DNA of 60,442 bases from JANNYA01 sp031422315 (GTDB lineage: Bacteria; Pseudomonadota; Gammaproteobacteria; Xanthomonadales; SZUA-5): positions 1-60,442 of the forward strand of contig JANOQN010000075.1 of assembly GCA_031422315.1 (NCBI GenBank), written 5' to 3'. Below the pieces are notes generated by a model. It made no database searches and was not told the origin of the DNA. It saw only the letters and a program-made list of their open reading frames with translations. Positions 26,696 to 35,300 of the stretch are shown piece by piece. Position 1 is the stretch's first letter; every line of letters starts with the position of its first letter. Position numbers and translations under genes: made by a program.

Positions 26696-27787
26696 GTGTT
26701 GGATTTAAGCGAATGTAGTGGGCAAGCAAAGCCGGTCGTGGCAAAGGCCGTACCGCCGGCGTTTGACGCACTTGGCTGCCTAATTGGCAACACGCCACTG
26801 TTTAAAGTTCGGCTGAAATATCACGGCGTTGAGCGTGATGTGTATGCCAAAGCCGAGCATTTAAATCTGACTGGCAGCATTAAAGATCGCATGGCGCTGC
26901 ATATTTTGCGCTGCGCGTATGAAAGCGGCCATATTGGCTCGGGCGATATGATTGCTGAGGCCACCAGCGGCAATACTGGCATTGCGTTTTCAGCATTGGG
27001 CAGAGCACTCGGGCATGAAGTGGTGATCTACATGCCGAACTGGATGAGCCGCGAGCGGCAAATATTGATTCAAAGTTTAGGCGCGCGCATTGAGCTGGTC
27101 AGCCATGAACAGGGCGGCTTTTTAGGCAGTATCGCTATGACAGAAGCGCTGGCTAAATCCGCGCCAGATGGCAAACACGTGTTTTTACCTAAGCAATTTT
27201 CTAACTGCGCGAATTTGGAAGCGCACGAAACCACTACTGGCCCGGAAATTACCGCGCAGCTCGCTATGATGGGCTTGCAGGCCGATGCGTTTGTCGCCGG
27301 CGTGGGCACGGGCGGCACGATTATGGGCGTGGCGCGGCACCTTTTACGGGTCAATCCTAAAGTTCGCGTTCACCCGATGGAGCCGGCGGAGTCGCCGACT
27401 ATGAGCACTGGCTTTAAGGTCGGCAAACACCGAATCCAGGGCATCTCGGATGAATTCATCCCGGATATTTGCAAGCTGAAAAATCTTGACTCGATTATTG
27501 CCGTGAGCGATGGCGATGCGATTTTAATGGCGCAGCGCTTGGCAAAAGAGCTGGGTTTGCCGGTTGGGATTTCATCGGGCGCAAATTTGTTAGCGGCGCT
27601 TAAAGTGCAGGACGATATCGGCGCTGATAAAATCGTCGTGACAATTTTTTGTGATGACAACAAAAAATATCTGTCCACCGATCTGTTCAAGTGCGAGCCG
27701 ATCAAGCCCGAATATTTATCGCCGCATGTTGAGCTGATTGGCTTTGAATGCATCCCCCGACTTGCTAAACCCATCGCGCAGCTTTAA
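26696..27787 (+). CDS. PLP-dependent cysteine-synthase-family enzyme
   Basis: 363 residues from a GTG with AAAGGG nearby. PLP lysine K63 lies in TGSIKDRMA and the substrate loop SGNTG at 91-95. The phosphate-binding glycines are GVGTGGT (about 201-207), and the C-terminal part has FCDDNKKYLSTDLF. It is a fold-type II beta-replacement enzyme, related to O-acetylserine sulfhydrylase and cystathionine beta-synthase. The extra C-terminal segment (KPEYLSPHVELIGFECI) and the missing CBS domains fit a cysteine-synthase branch. It could make cysteine or use other thiols; the substrate is not certain. The M48 gene follows after 12 bp. Confidence 0.85.
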   Translation: MLDLSECSGQAKPVVAKAVPPAFDALGCLIGNTPLFKVRLKYHGVERDVYAKAEHLNLTGSIKDRMALHILRCAYESGHIGSGDMIAEATSGNTGIAFSALGRALGHEVVIYMPNWMSRERQILIQSLGARIELVSHEQGGFLGSIAMTEALAKSAPDGKHVFLPKQFSNCANLEAHETTTGPEITAQLAMMGLQADAFVAGVGTGGTIMGVARHLLRVNPKVRVHPMEPAESPTMSTGFKVGKHRIQGISDEFIPDICKLKNLDSIIAVSDGDAILMAQRLAKELGLPVGISSGANLLAALKVQDDIGADKIVVTIFCDDNKKYLSTDLFKCEPIKPEYLSPHVELIGFECIPRLAKPIAQL

Positions 27788-27799
27788 GGATTTTGAACT

Positions 27800-28636
27800 A
27801 TGAATATCGCTATCAAACCAACTCAATTGAAATCGAACCAAATTAGGTATGTCGCGCTTGCCTGCGTCGCCGCCTTATTTACAGGCTGCGCCACCGATCC
27901 GGACGGTAAAAAAATTCTGGCGCTAGTCGATGATAAACAAATGACGACGATGGGCCTTTCCGCGTTTGATGAGCTAAAAGCCAAAACGCCGATCAGTCAA
28001 GATCAAGGCGTAAACCGCTACGTGCAGTGCGTTTCGCAAAAACTGATTGCTGAATTGCCGGGTGAATTTAGCCAGCTGCCCTGGGAAGTCGTGGTGTTTC
28101 AAGATGACACACCGAACGCATTTGCACTGCCGGGCGGCAAAGTCGGCGTACATACCGGGCTGTTAAATGTGGCGCAAACCGAAGATCAGCTGGCTGCGGT
28201 GATTGGGCATGAGCTAGCACACGTGACGTATAAACACGGCGGCCAGCGCGTTTCATCACAGCTTGCCGTGCAAGCTGCGAGCGAAGTCGCGCAGGCGTAT
28301 GTCGGTGCGAACGGGCAAGAGCGCAATCGCTATTTGGACGCCGCTATTGGCATTGGCGCACAAGTAGGGGTACTGCTGCCGTTTTCCCGCAAACACGAAA
28401 GCCAGGCCGACAAAGCCGGCCAGCTGCTGATGACGCGCGCCGGCTACGATCCTGCGCAGGCCAGCACGCTGTGGCAGAACATGATGGCGGCGTCCAAAGG
28501 CGCGCCGCCGCAGTGGATGTCAACCCATCCTGATCCTGAAAAGCGAATGGAAAAGCTGGCGAATCGCGCGCCTGAACTGCTTCCGCTGATGGAAACCTCA
28601 CGTGCCCAGGGCAAAACCCCTGGCTGCACGCGCTAG
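27800..28636 (+). CDS. M48-family metalloprotease lipoprotein
   Basis: 278 residues. Lipobox LFTGC puts the acylated cysteine at 30, so this is an outer- or periplasmic-membrane lipoprotein. The zinc motif HELAH (H137, E138, H141) and the third ligand in KHESQADKAGQ are present. The family includes LoiP and BepA-like proteases that degrade misfolded envelope proteins. Its end overlaps an upstream out-of-frame start of the next gene, but the likely GTG there starts 11 bp after this stop. Confidence 0.92.
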   Translation: MNIAIKPTQLKSNQIRYVALACVAALFTGCATDPDGKKILALVDDKQMTTMGLSAFDELKAKTPISQDQGVNRYVQCVSQKLIAELPGEFSQLPWEVVVFQDDTPNAFALPGGKVGVHTGLLNVAQTEDQLAAVIGHELAHVTYKHGGQRVSSQLAVQAASEVAQAYVGANGQERNRYLDAAIGIGAQVGVLLPFSRKHESQADKAGQLLMTRAGYDPAQASTLWQNMMAASKGAPPQWMSTHPDPEKRMEKLANRAPELLPLMETSRAQGKTPGCTR

Positions 28637-28646
28637 GCCTGGCGCC

Positions 28647-29117
28647 GTGAAAATCGCCGGTTATATCCTGCTCGCACTGGTAGTTCTTGTCGCACTTTAC
28701 AGCGTGCGGCTAGCCTATCTGGCGAAAAATAGCGCAGCGCCAGCTGGATTTGGCGCGGGCACGTCTGAGTTGATTTGCCCTTTTGATCGCCCCAGCTGCG
28801 TAAGCTCAAAAAACACCGAAGCTGGCTTTCAAATCGCCGCTTTCAACTACAGCGGCGCGCCAGAGGCTGCGCTCATCAAGCTCAAAGCTGCCATCAATAG
28901 CGAGCCCCGAGTCGAGTTTCGCTTTGAATCCGGCACCCGCATTGAAGCCACTTTCAGAACCGCACTATTTGGATTTCCAGACGACGCCACGTTTGAAATC
29001 AATGCCAATAACGCAAGCATCGACCTGCGCTCAAAATCCCGGGTTGGCTATTCGGATTTGGGCGTCAATCGAAAGCGTATTGAGCGAATACGCGTGGCGT
29101 TTTCAGCGGCGCGATGA
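28647..29117 (+). CDS. DUF1499-domain membrane-anchored protein
   Basis: About 156 residues from the GTG at 28647, with AGG 9 bases upstream; an ATG at 28602 would overlap the M48 gene by 35 bp. An N-terminal membrane segment (VKIAGYILLALVVLVALYSV) is followed by the DUF1499 pattern: CPFDRPSCVSS near residue 41, ATFRTALFGFPDDATFEIN, and SRVGYSDLGVNRKRIERIR at the C-terminus. These proteins are widespread and uncharacterised. It may be co-transcribed with the M48 protease. Confidence 0.8.
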   Translation: MKIAGYILLALVVLVALYSVRLAYLAKNSAAPAGFGAGTSELICPFDRPSCVSSKNTEAGFQIAAFNYSGAPEAALIKLKAAINSEPRVEFRFESGTRIEATFRTALFGFPDDATFEINANNASIDLRSKSRVGYSDLGVNRKRIERIRVAFSAAR

Positions 29118-29229
29118 GCGTTGCAGGAAATACCCGCATCGCTTTCCTTATCTCAAACTTGGAGAAATGAGTTGAGCAAAGCATGTTGTACACTTACAGC
29201 GAGTTCCTACCTATGAGCAATGAGCTAAA

Positions 29230-29484
29230 ATGAACCTCCAAACTGCGTCTGCGAAGGGACAGGTCACAATTCCGGTCAACATTCGCAAAAAATTGGGTAT
29301 CGAAGCGGGCACGCCGATTCGTTTCGTCGAACGCGATGGCGTAGTCATGTTGGAAAAAGTCGACATGAGCTTAAGCAGCCTTTGCGGCATGATTACTGCC
29401 CGTACGCCGATGAATTTAGCAGAGCTTGACAATCAGATTGCGACTACGGTTTTTGATAAAGTATTTGCTGATGGTTCTCGCTGA
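29230..29484 (+). CDS. AbrB-type antitoxin
   Basis: 84 residues. The N-terminal half (SAKGQVTIPVNIRKKLGIEAG) is the swapped-hairpin AbrB/SpoVT DNA-binding fold. The C-terminal part binds the toxin. The end overlaps the PIN-domain gene by 14 bp, the usual antitoxin-toxin arrangement. It should repress its own promoter and neutralise the toxin. Confidence 0.88.
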   Translation: MNLQTASAKGQVTIPVNIRKKLGIEAGTPIRFVERDGVVMLEKVDMSLSSLCGMITARTPMNLAELDNQIATTVFDKVFADGSR

Positions 29485-29860
29485 CACCAACTTATTACTG
29501 CGTGCACTAATTCATGACCCAAGTGCACCAGCGCAATGCAGAGCGGCTTCACAATGGTTTTCAGCGCAACAAATCGTATGGATTCCACAAATTGTGCAAG
29601 CAGAGTTGGTTTGGGCGTTGCGAAAATTCTCTGGGGTTAACAAAGCCGAACTTGTCCAACTGTTGACTGCGTTGGATAAACATCCAGCAGTGAAAATGCA
29701 GGAGCCCAACGCCTTCAGCTTCGCTTTAGTCTACTTAGTCGCTGGCGGTGATTTTGCAGATGGTTTAGTTCTTTACGAGGCCAAACGCGCTGACGCAAGT
29801 CTTTTTACCTTCGATGCTAATTTCGCCAAGCGGACTGGCGCACATCTTTTGTCGTCGTAG
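29471..29860 (+). CDS. vapC: PIN-domain (VapC-type) toxin
   Basis: 129 residues from the ATG at 29471; a frame start at 29426 lies inside the antitoxin gene. MVLADTNLLLRAL gives the first PIN Asp (D5). E45-region QAELVW, D95-region FADGLVLYEAKR and FTFDANFAKRTG supply the other acidic residues. A second intact type II toxin-antitoxin pair on the host chromosome, of a different antitoxin family from vapBC at 13967-14559. Confidence 0.88.
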   Translation: MVLADTNLLLRALIHDPSAPAQCRAASQWFSAQQIVWIPQIVQAELVWALRKFSGVNKAELVQLLTALDKHPAVKMQEPNAFSFALVYLVAGGDFADGLVLYEAKRADASLFTFDANFAKRTGAHLLSS

Positions 29861-29869
29861 TCACCAAGC

Positions 29870-30640
29870 TTAGCGTAGCAGCGCATACTGCTTACCAATC
29901 TTCACCTTGGGCGGCAATTTAGTCGCCTCAAACGCCTGATAAATCGGCGCAAGTGTTTGCCAAAACGCATGTGCTGGATGGTCGGCGTACTTACTCAGAT
30001 TTTCCTTGTTCAATCGAAATGGCAGCGCTTGCACTTGAATTTTAGCGCCGGGTTTTGCTGCGTAATATTCGCTCATCAGCCAATAAATTTCTTCGATCAG
30101 CGGATCAGTCATGGCGTAGCAGCCAATCGAAACGCAATTGCCGTGCACCATCAACGCCGATCCGGTGTAACCCTGTGCGCGATCAAATGCATTGGGATAG
30201 CCCAAGTTAAAGCTCAAATGAAATTGGCTAAAAGGATTGAGTTGCGCCTGCCCAACTTCATAAATTCCTTCCGGGGCTTGCAGGTCGCCTTCCTTGGTTT
30301 TCGGCCCCAGCACGCCAGAAAACGTACAGATGGGATAGGCCTTCAACAGGTGAAATGGTGAGCCTGGTTTTGCGCCAGCAATCCACACTTCAAGCAGATT
30401 TTCGGCTTTGATAATGCGTAAAAATATCGCCTGACCTGGCGCGCTTTGCACCGATTTAAGCAATGGCACAAGCGTAGTTTGTACGCGCTTACTAGCTGCT
30501 TGTAAGCGCGTTGAGGCTGCGGTGGTTGACGTTGTTGACATCATGATTATTGCGCTTCCACAAATCACTGCGGCGCTTAGCAAGCTCCAAATCAGCCAGC
30601 GCTTAAGTTTTTTTACCTGTTTTTGATGATTCGTGTCCAC
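29870..30640 (-). CDS. L,D-transpeptidase family protein (YkuD)
   Basis: About 256 residues from the GTG at 30640, with GGAG 9 bases upstream; a TTG at 30655 is the alternative. A cytosolic basic stretch and one membrane segment (residues about 14-34) precede the periplasmic domain. The YkuD motif HGNCVSIGCYA gives catalytic H166 and C174 (numbering from the GTG). Such enzymes cross-link peptidoglycan or attach proteins to it; the 140-residue catalytic core with YPICTFSGVLGPK resembles the YafK-like group, in which some members act as peptidoglycan amidases. The substrate is undecided. Confidence 0.87.
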   Translation of the reverse strand: MDTNHQKQVKKLKRWLIWSLLSAAVICGSAIIMMSTTSTTAASTRLQAASKRVQTTLVPLLKSVQSAPGQAIFLRIIKAENLLEVWIAGAKPGSPFHLLKAYPICTFSGVLGPKTKEGDLQAPEGIYEVGQAQLNPFSQFHLSFNLGYPNAFDRAQGYTGSALMVHGNCVSIGCYAMTDPLIEEIYWLMSEYYAAKPGAKIQVQALPFRLNKENLSKYADHPAHAFWQTLAPIYQAFEATKLPPKVKIGKQYALLR

Positions 30641-30865
30641 TATTTCTCCAGACAAATGAAACCTTCAATGCCCTAAGGGTAAGCTGTGCGCTTGCTCAAA
30701 TGCGCTTAAGCTCAACCTGCTGCGGCGCGGTGCATAAAAAAGGCTTTCACGAGTAATCTCAAATTGACCCAACCGCAATCTCAGGTGGCTATTAGCTGCG
30801 CGATGTTATCTGGTCTCGCGATTGCGATACAGATTATTCATGGAAATGTGATTTGAGCCGTATTT

Positions 30866-31129
30866 TCACTGGGGTGAGATCAACTGCACGGTGGGGAAAT
30901 ACTGCTGATAGCGCCGGATATCCCGTGTGAGTAGCGGGCACTTGGCTATTGCTGCATGCGCGCCAATGAAAAAATCAGCCAGTACATTTGATTTGGTTCC
31001 ACCCTGAGTTCGGTATTTGCGAAACGCGAGCCCGGCTAAAAACAGCGCATCGCGCGGCAGCTCACGTAGCGAAATTTCAAGGGACGCAAGTGCTTGATTC
31101 TTTAAATTCCCGCCCTCAGCACTGCCCAC
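30866..31129 (-). pseudogene. 3' remnant of a PIN-domain toxin gene
   Basis: The last 60 or so residues (YRTQGGTKSNVLADFFIGAHAA, LLTRDIRRYQQYFPTVQLI) match the C-terminal half of VapC-type PIN proteins. The N-terminal half with the first catalytic Asp is missing. Homology seems to begin at QALASLEISLRELP, and the remaining 5' end overlaps the end of the CoA-transferase-like gene at 31102. No partner antitoxin is present. A truncated toxin, probably removed by a deletion that joined it to the next gene. Confidence 0.75.
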
Positions 31130-32358
31130 TGGCGGGCCAATTCTTCTCTAAAATGTGGATCAGCAATGCTGATTAGCGCCGCTGCACGTTCGTCTATCGA
31201 TAGATGTTTGAGCTGCACTAAGCCAAATTCGGTGGCGACACAATCGACTTCAAACCGGGGAATCGTTACTGCGCAGCCTAATGGCAACTTGCAGACGATG
31301 CGTGAAACAAGCTCAGTGCTTGCATGATTACGAGCGCTGGCCGTAGTAGCAAGAATCGATTTGCCGTTTGGATTTATTCGTGCGCCAATGGTGAAATCCG
31401 ACATGCCACCGCCGCCGGATATTTGCTGGCCAGCCAGCATTTCAGCGTTGACTTGGCCGGTTAGATCGATTTCTATAATCGAGTTGATCGACACGAATTG
31501 TTGAAGCTGTGTCAAAGTGGCGGCTGCATGCGTGTGGCAAACGGGCGTAAAGCGCACGAAACTCGCATCCTGCATGCGCTCATAGAGTGCGCTGCTGCCA
31601 AGCGCTACGCCAGTACATATCGGCGGCGCGCCATCGATAGCGAGTGCGCCTGCCCGTTCTAGGTCCAAAAGCGGATCCGACACCATGCCCGAATGCACGC
31701 GTAAATTGCGATGCGCGTGCAGCGCCTGCATCAGCGATTTTTGCAGCTTGCCAAGCCCAAATTGCAGCGTGGCACCGTTTGGTATGTGCTCGGCAATGAC
31801 TTTGCCGAGCGCCCAAAATGGTGGGCTTAACGTGCCCGCGTCATAGCCTAATAGCGCGCTATCGGCGTAGATTTTATGCAGACGCACATCGGAAATGCTG
31901 GGTGCGCTGGTCATCGGCAAATTTGCATTGCAGATGCCGATGATGTGTTTGGCGTTGATAATGGCAGCCGGGGTGAAGTCCGCCGCTAAGCTCAGATTGA
32001 TGCCTGCGCCGTGCTCCGCGCCTTGAAAGATCGCCCAATCGAAACGGGTATTGGCCAACCATTGAAACGCGGCGATGTAGCTGATCGGTAAGAACTCTAC
32101 TCGGCCACATTTAAAAGCGTTACGTAGCGCCGGGCTCAAAAAGATGCTGCGCTGCCTTGTACTGGCCGTTAAATCAGCATAGCAAAACGAATTGACGCCG
32201 GGTATGTGGACGCCAGTAAAGCGAACGCCGGTTGCAGCTTCGGGGCGTTTGATGAGCGCTTGAATGAACTGCGTGGGTTCGCCTGCGCAGCCTGCCACGT
32301 AGACTTCATCGCCGGGTTTGAGTTGATCGAGTAAGGCGTCGATGCTGTTCAACGTCAT
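31102..32358 (-). CDS. acetyl-CoA hydrolase/CoA-transferase-family protein
   Basis: 418 residues, the family's normal length. The conserved active-site segment SINSIIEIDLTGQVNAE is present, with catalytic Glu E296 (known to form the CoA thioester in this family). ANLPMT near residue 145 corresponds to the usual NP(A/Q)MP. The ATG at 32358 overlaps the stop of the histidine kinase gene (ATGA), so it is translated from the same mRNA. It probably moves CoA between short-chain acids or hydrolyses acetyl-CoA; the substrate is unknown. The coupling to a sensor kinase is unusual. Confidence 0.83.
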   Translation of the reverse strand: MTLNSIDALLDQLKPGDEVYVAGCAGEPTQFIQALIKRPEAATGVRFTGVHIPGVNSFCYADLTASTRQRSIFLSPALRNAFKCGRVEFLPISYIAAFQWLANTRFDWAIFQGAEHGAGINLSLAADFTPAAIINAKHIIGICNANLPMTSAPSISDVRLHKIYADSALLGYDAGTLSPPFWALGKVIAEHIPNGATLQFGLGKLQKSLMQALHAHRNLRVHSGMVSDPLLDLERAGALAIDGAPPICTGVALGSSALYERMQDASFVRFTPVCHTHAAATLTQLQQFVSINSIIEIDLTGQVNAEMLAGQQISGGGGMSDFTIGARINPNGKSILATTASARNHASTELVSRIVCKLPLGCAVTIPRFEVDCVATEFGLVQLKHLSIDERAAALISIADPHFREELARQWAVLRAGI

Positions 32359-35300
32359 GCGCTTGACTGATCCAATGGCACGATGATCTTGAAGCGCGTG
32401 CCTGTTTTAGCTGAGCCCGGTAAATCTGGGTCCGTTTGATTTGCGGTGCTAAGGTATTCGGATGTTGCTGACACCGTGCCTGGGTCCCCGCTTTCGCGAG
32501 GATGACGAGGTGGTGAAGTAGAGTCGATGGTGATTTTCCCACCTAGCACTTGCGTCACTAAATTAAACACAATGTGCAAACCGAGCCCGGAGCCGCCTTG
32601 TCCGCGCTTGGTAGTAAAGAACGGCTCGAACACGCGTTCGCGAATTTCTTCAGGAATGCCGACGCCGTCGTCTTCGAAATTGAGCATTAAGTGCGTTTCA
32701 TTAACGCTTGCTTGGATCCAAATATTGCCGACTTCACCTTCAGCAAAGGCATGCGTGATGGCGTTGAGCACTAAATTGGTGGTGATCTGATAAATCGCGC
32801 CCGGGAAGGTGCTCAGGTGGATTTCATCGGCGCAATTGATATGGATGCGGTGCTGCGATTTGCGAATCATGGGCCGCAGCGCGCTTAAAACATCAGTCAA
32901 GTAGGCGCGCAGCTCAATCGTTCGCTTTTGCTCGCTTGATTGATCGACTGCAACCTGCTTGAAGCTGCGCACCAGCTCACTGGCCCGGCGCAGATTTGAT
33001 AGCACCAATTCAGAAGATTGCTGCGCGATTTCGGAAAACTCACTGATATCGCTCTTTTTCAGCGCGCCCGATTCTAATTTGCGCTGTAGCTGCAAGCTTT
33101 GCTCAGCTAGGTGTGACGCTGCGGTTACGCTGATGCCTATGGGCGTATTGATTTCATGTGCAACGCCCGCAACTAGTCCACCTAAAGCGGCCATTTTTTC
33201 GGTATCGACCAACTGACGCTGCGCACGTTTGAGATTATCAAGCGCGTCGGATAAATCTTGCGTGCGCGCCTTGACTCTTGCCTCTAGCTCAGCGGCCAGT
33301 TCGCTGAGCGCGAATTCTTGGCTTTTAAGATCACTAACATCATAGTTTGTGCCTGCTAATAGCACCACGCGCCCGGTTTCATCGTACCCAACTGCCCGGC
33401 CCCTAGTTTGCACCCAAACCCAGTGGCCTAGCGTATGTTTGGCGCGGTAAGTCACGTCGTAAAACGGTGTTTCACCCTTAACGTGTTCAATAAATGCTTT
33501 GTTGAAGGCGGGTAAATCATCGGGGTGCAGATAGGGCCAATATGAGCTGAGCGTGGCAGCCATTTCATTTGAGGAAAGGCCGGGGATTTTGTTCTCCCGA
33601 ATCAGCGCGTCAGTCGCTAAATTGGCTTCAAAAAATTCGCAGCCGCTGCCCCAAAGTGCAAGCTTTCTGCGGTTTTCGGTGTCGCTAATTGCGGCGCGCG
33701 CGGCTTCTAATTCGCGCAATTGCACTTCTAGTGCGGCGTTGAGTTTTTGCAGCTGTAACTCACCATTTTTGATATCAGTAATATCAATCGTGGTACCAGA
33801 AACGCGGCCGTTTTTTGCACGGTAGCCGCGCGAACGCAGCCAGCGATAGCGCCCGCCAGACGCACGAACCCGATACACCGCTTCAAAACTTTCGCCGTCA
33901 CCCTTCAAATAGCGATCAAAACGATCAAGAAAGCCTGCGCGATCTTCATCGTGTAGATATTGAATAAACTCAGCTACTTTCACGCCTTGCTCTGGTGATC
34001 GAAGACCCAGCGATTGCAGCTCACTGTAGCGAATCAGGCGCTGCTCCTTGATATCTATATCCCAGAGTTCACAGCCTGAAGTGTTCAGTACCAATTTGAG
34101 CTTTTGCGCGTTGTGTTCAAGCTTGGCATTGGCAATTTCGCGCTCGCGCCAGCGGGCTCGAATTGGCCATGCGATTAGCGCGGCCAATAATCCTGCCAAA
34201 GCCGCATAGCCTGCGATGGCAGCGCCGCTGAGCCATGGCGATTGTTCAATGTTGATCCGCAGCAATCGGCTTGTGCCAAACTCAGGTGGCACCAAGCTGG
34301 CGGCTACCTCGAGCTGATATTGCCCGGCTGGCAGGTTGGTAAATGATACAAACCGTCGACTGGCGTCGACTTCCGTCCACTCGTCAGTAAAACCTTTCAA
34401 GCGATGCCGAAACTTTACTGAATCGGGTGATAGGTAGTTCAAGCTGCTAAAACTCACGCCAAAAAGGCGCTCTTTGAACGGCACAGATATCTCAGATAGG
34501 TTCGCGGCAGTTGCGCTCAGTTCGCCGCTGACCGGGCTTAAGCTGCGGTTGCCAAATTGAACATCCGTCAGTGTAACGCTGGGGTTGATGCGTGGACTTG
34601 GCAGCCGATTAGGATCGATCACAGTTATGCCGTGCAGCGCGCCAAAATACAGCAGGCCATCCGGCCCGCGCGTGCAGCTTTCGGTGAAAAAATCTTGACC
34701 TTGGATACCATCTTGCATGCGAAAAACCGAGTGCTTGCCGCTGCCAATGTTCTTGCTGCTCGCGCCGTCAAAGCGCACTACGCCGCCGGTCATAGAAAGC
34801 CAAATATTGTTTTGCGCATCGGCGATAAAGCAAGCGCTGGTATCCGAAGGTAATCCTTGCGCGGTAGTTATTTGGCTGAAGTTATCTTCTGGCGGGTGAT
34901 TCATGATGCTAATGCCACCGCTTTGCGTGCCGACCCAAATCCGGCCATCGGCGTCTTCAATAATAGAGCTAACCGACGTGTGCGCTAGGCTGTTCGCGCG
35001 GGCAAGATCATTTTGGTAGCGCACAAAGCGTGACTCGGTTGTGACGTAACGCGCCAGCCCACCTCTTCGAAAGCCAAACCAAAAATCGCCGTTTTTCGCC
35101 TCCAAAATCGCGGTGTTGGTGTCGCCCGGAATGCTGGTTTTATCGCCAACAGCGTGGCGAAATTGCTTAAAGGTGGTGCAACTCGCGCAGCGATAGTTGA
35201 GCCCCGCATTAAGCGTGCCGACCCATAAATCACCTTTCGCGTTTTCATGAATTTTGAGTATTGTCAGCCCTGAAATGCCGTTAAAGCCGCCGCTCTGATC

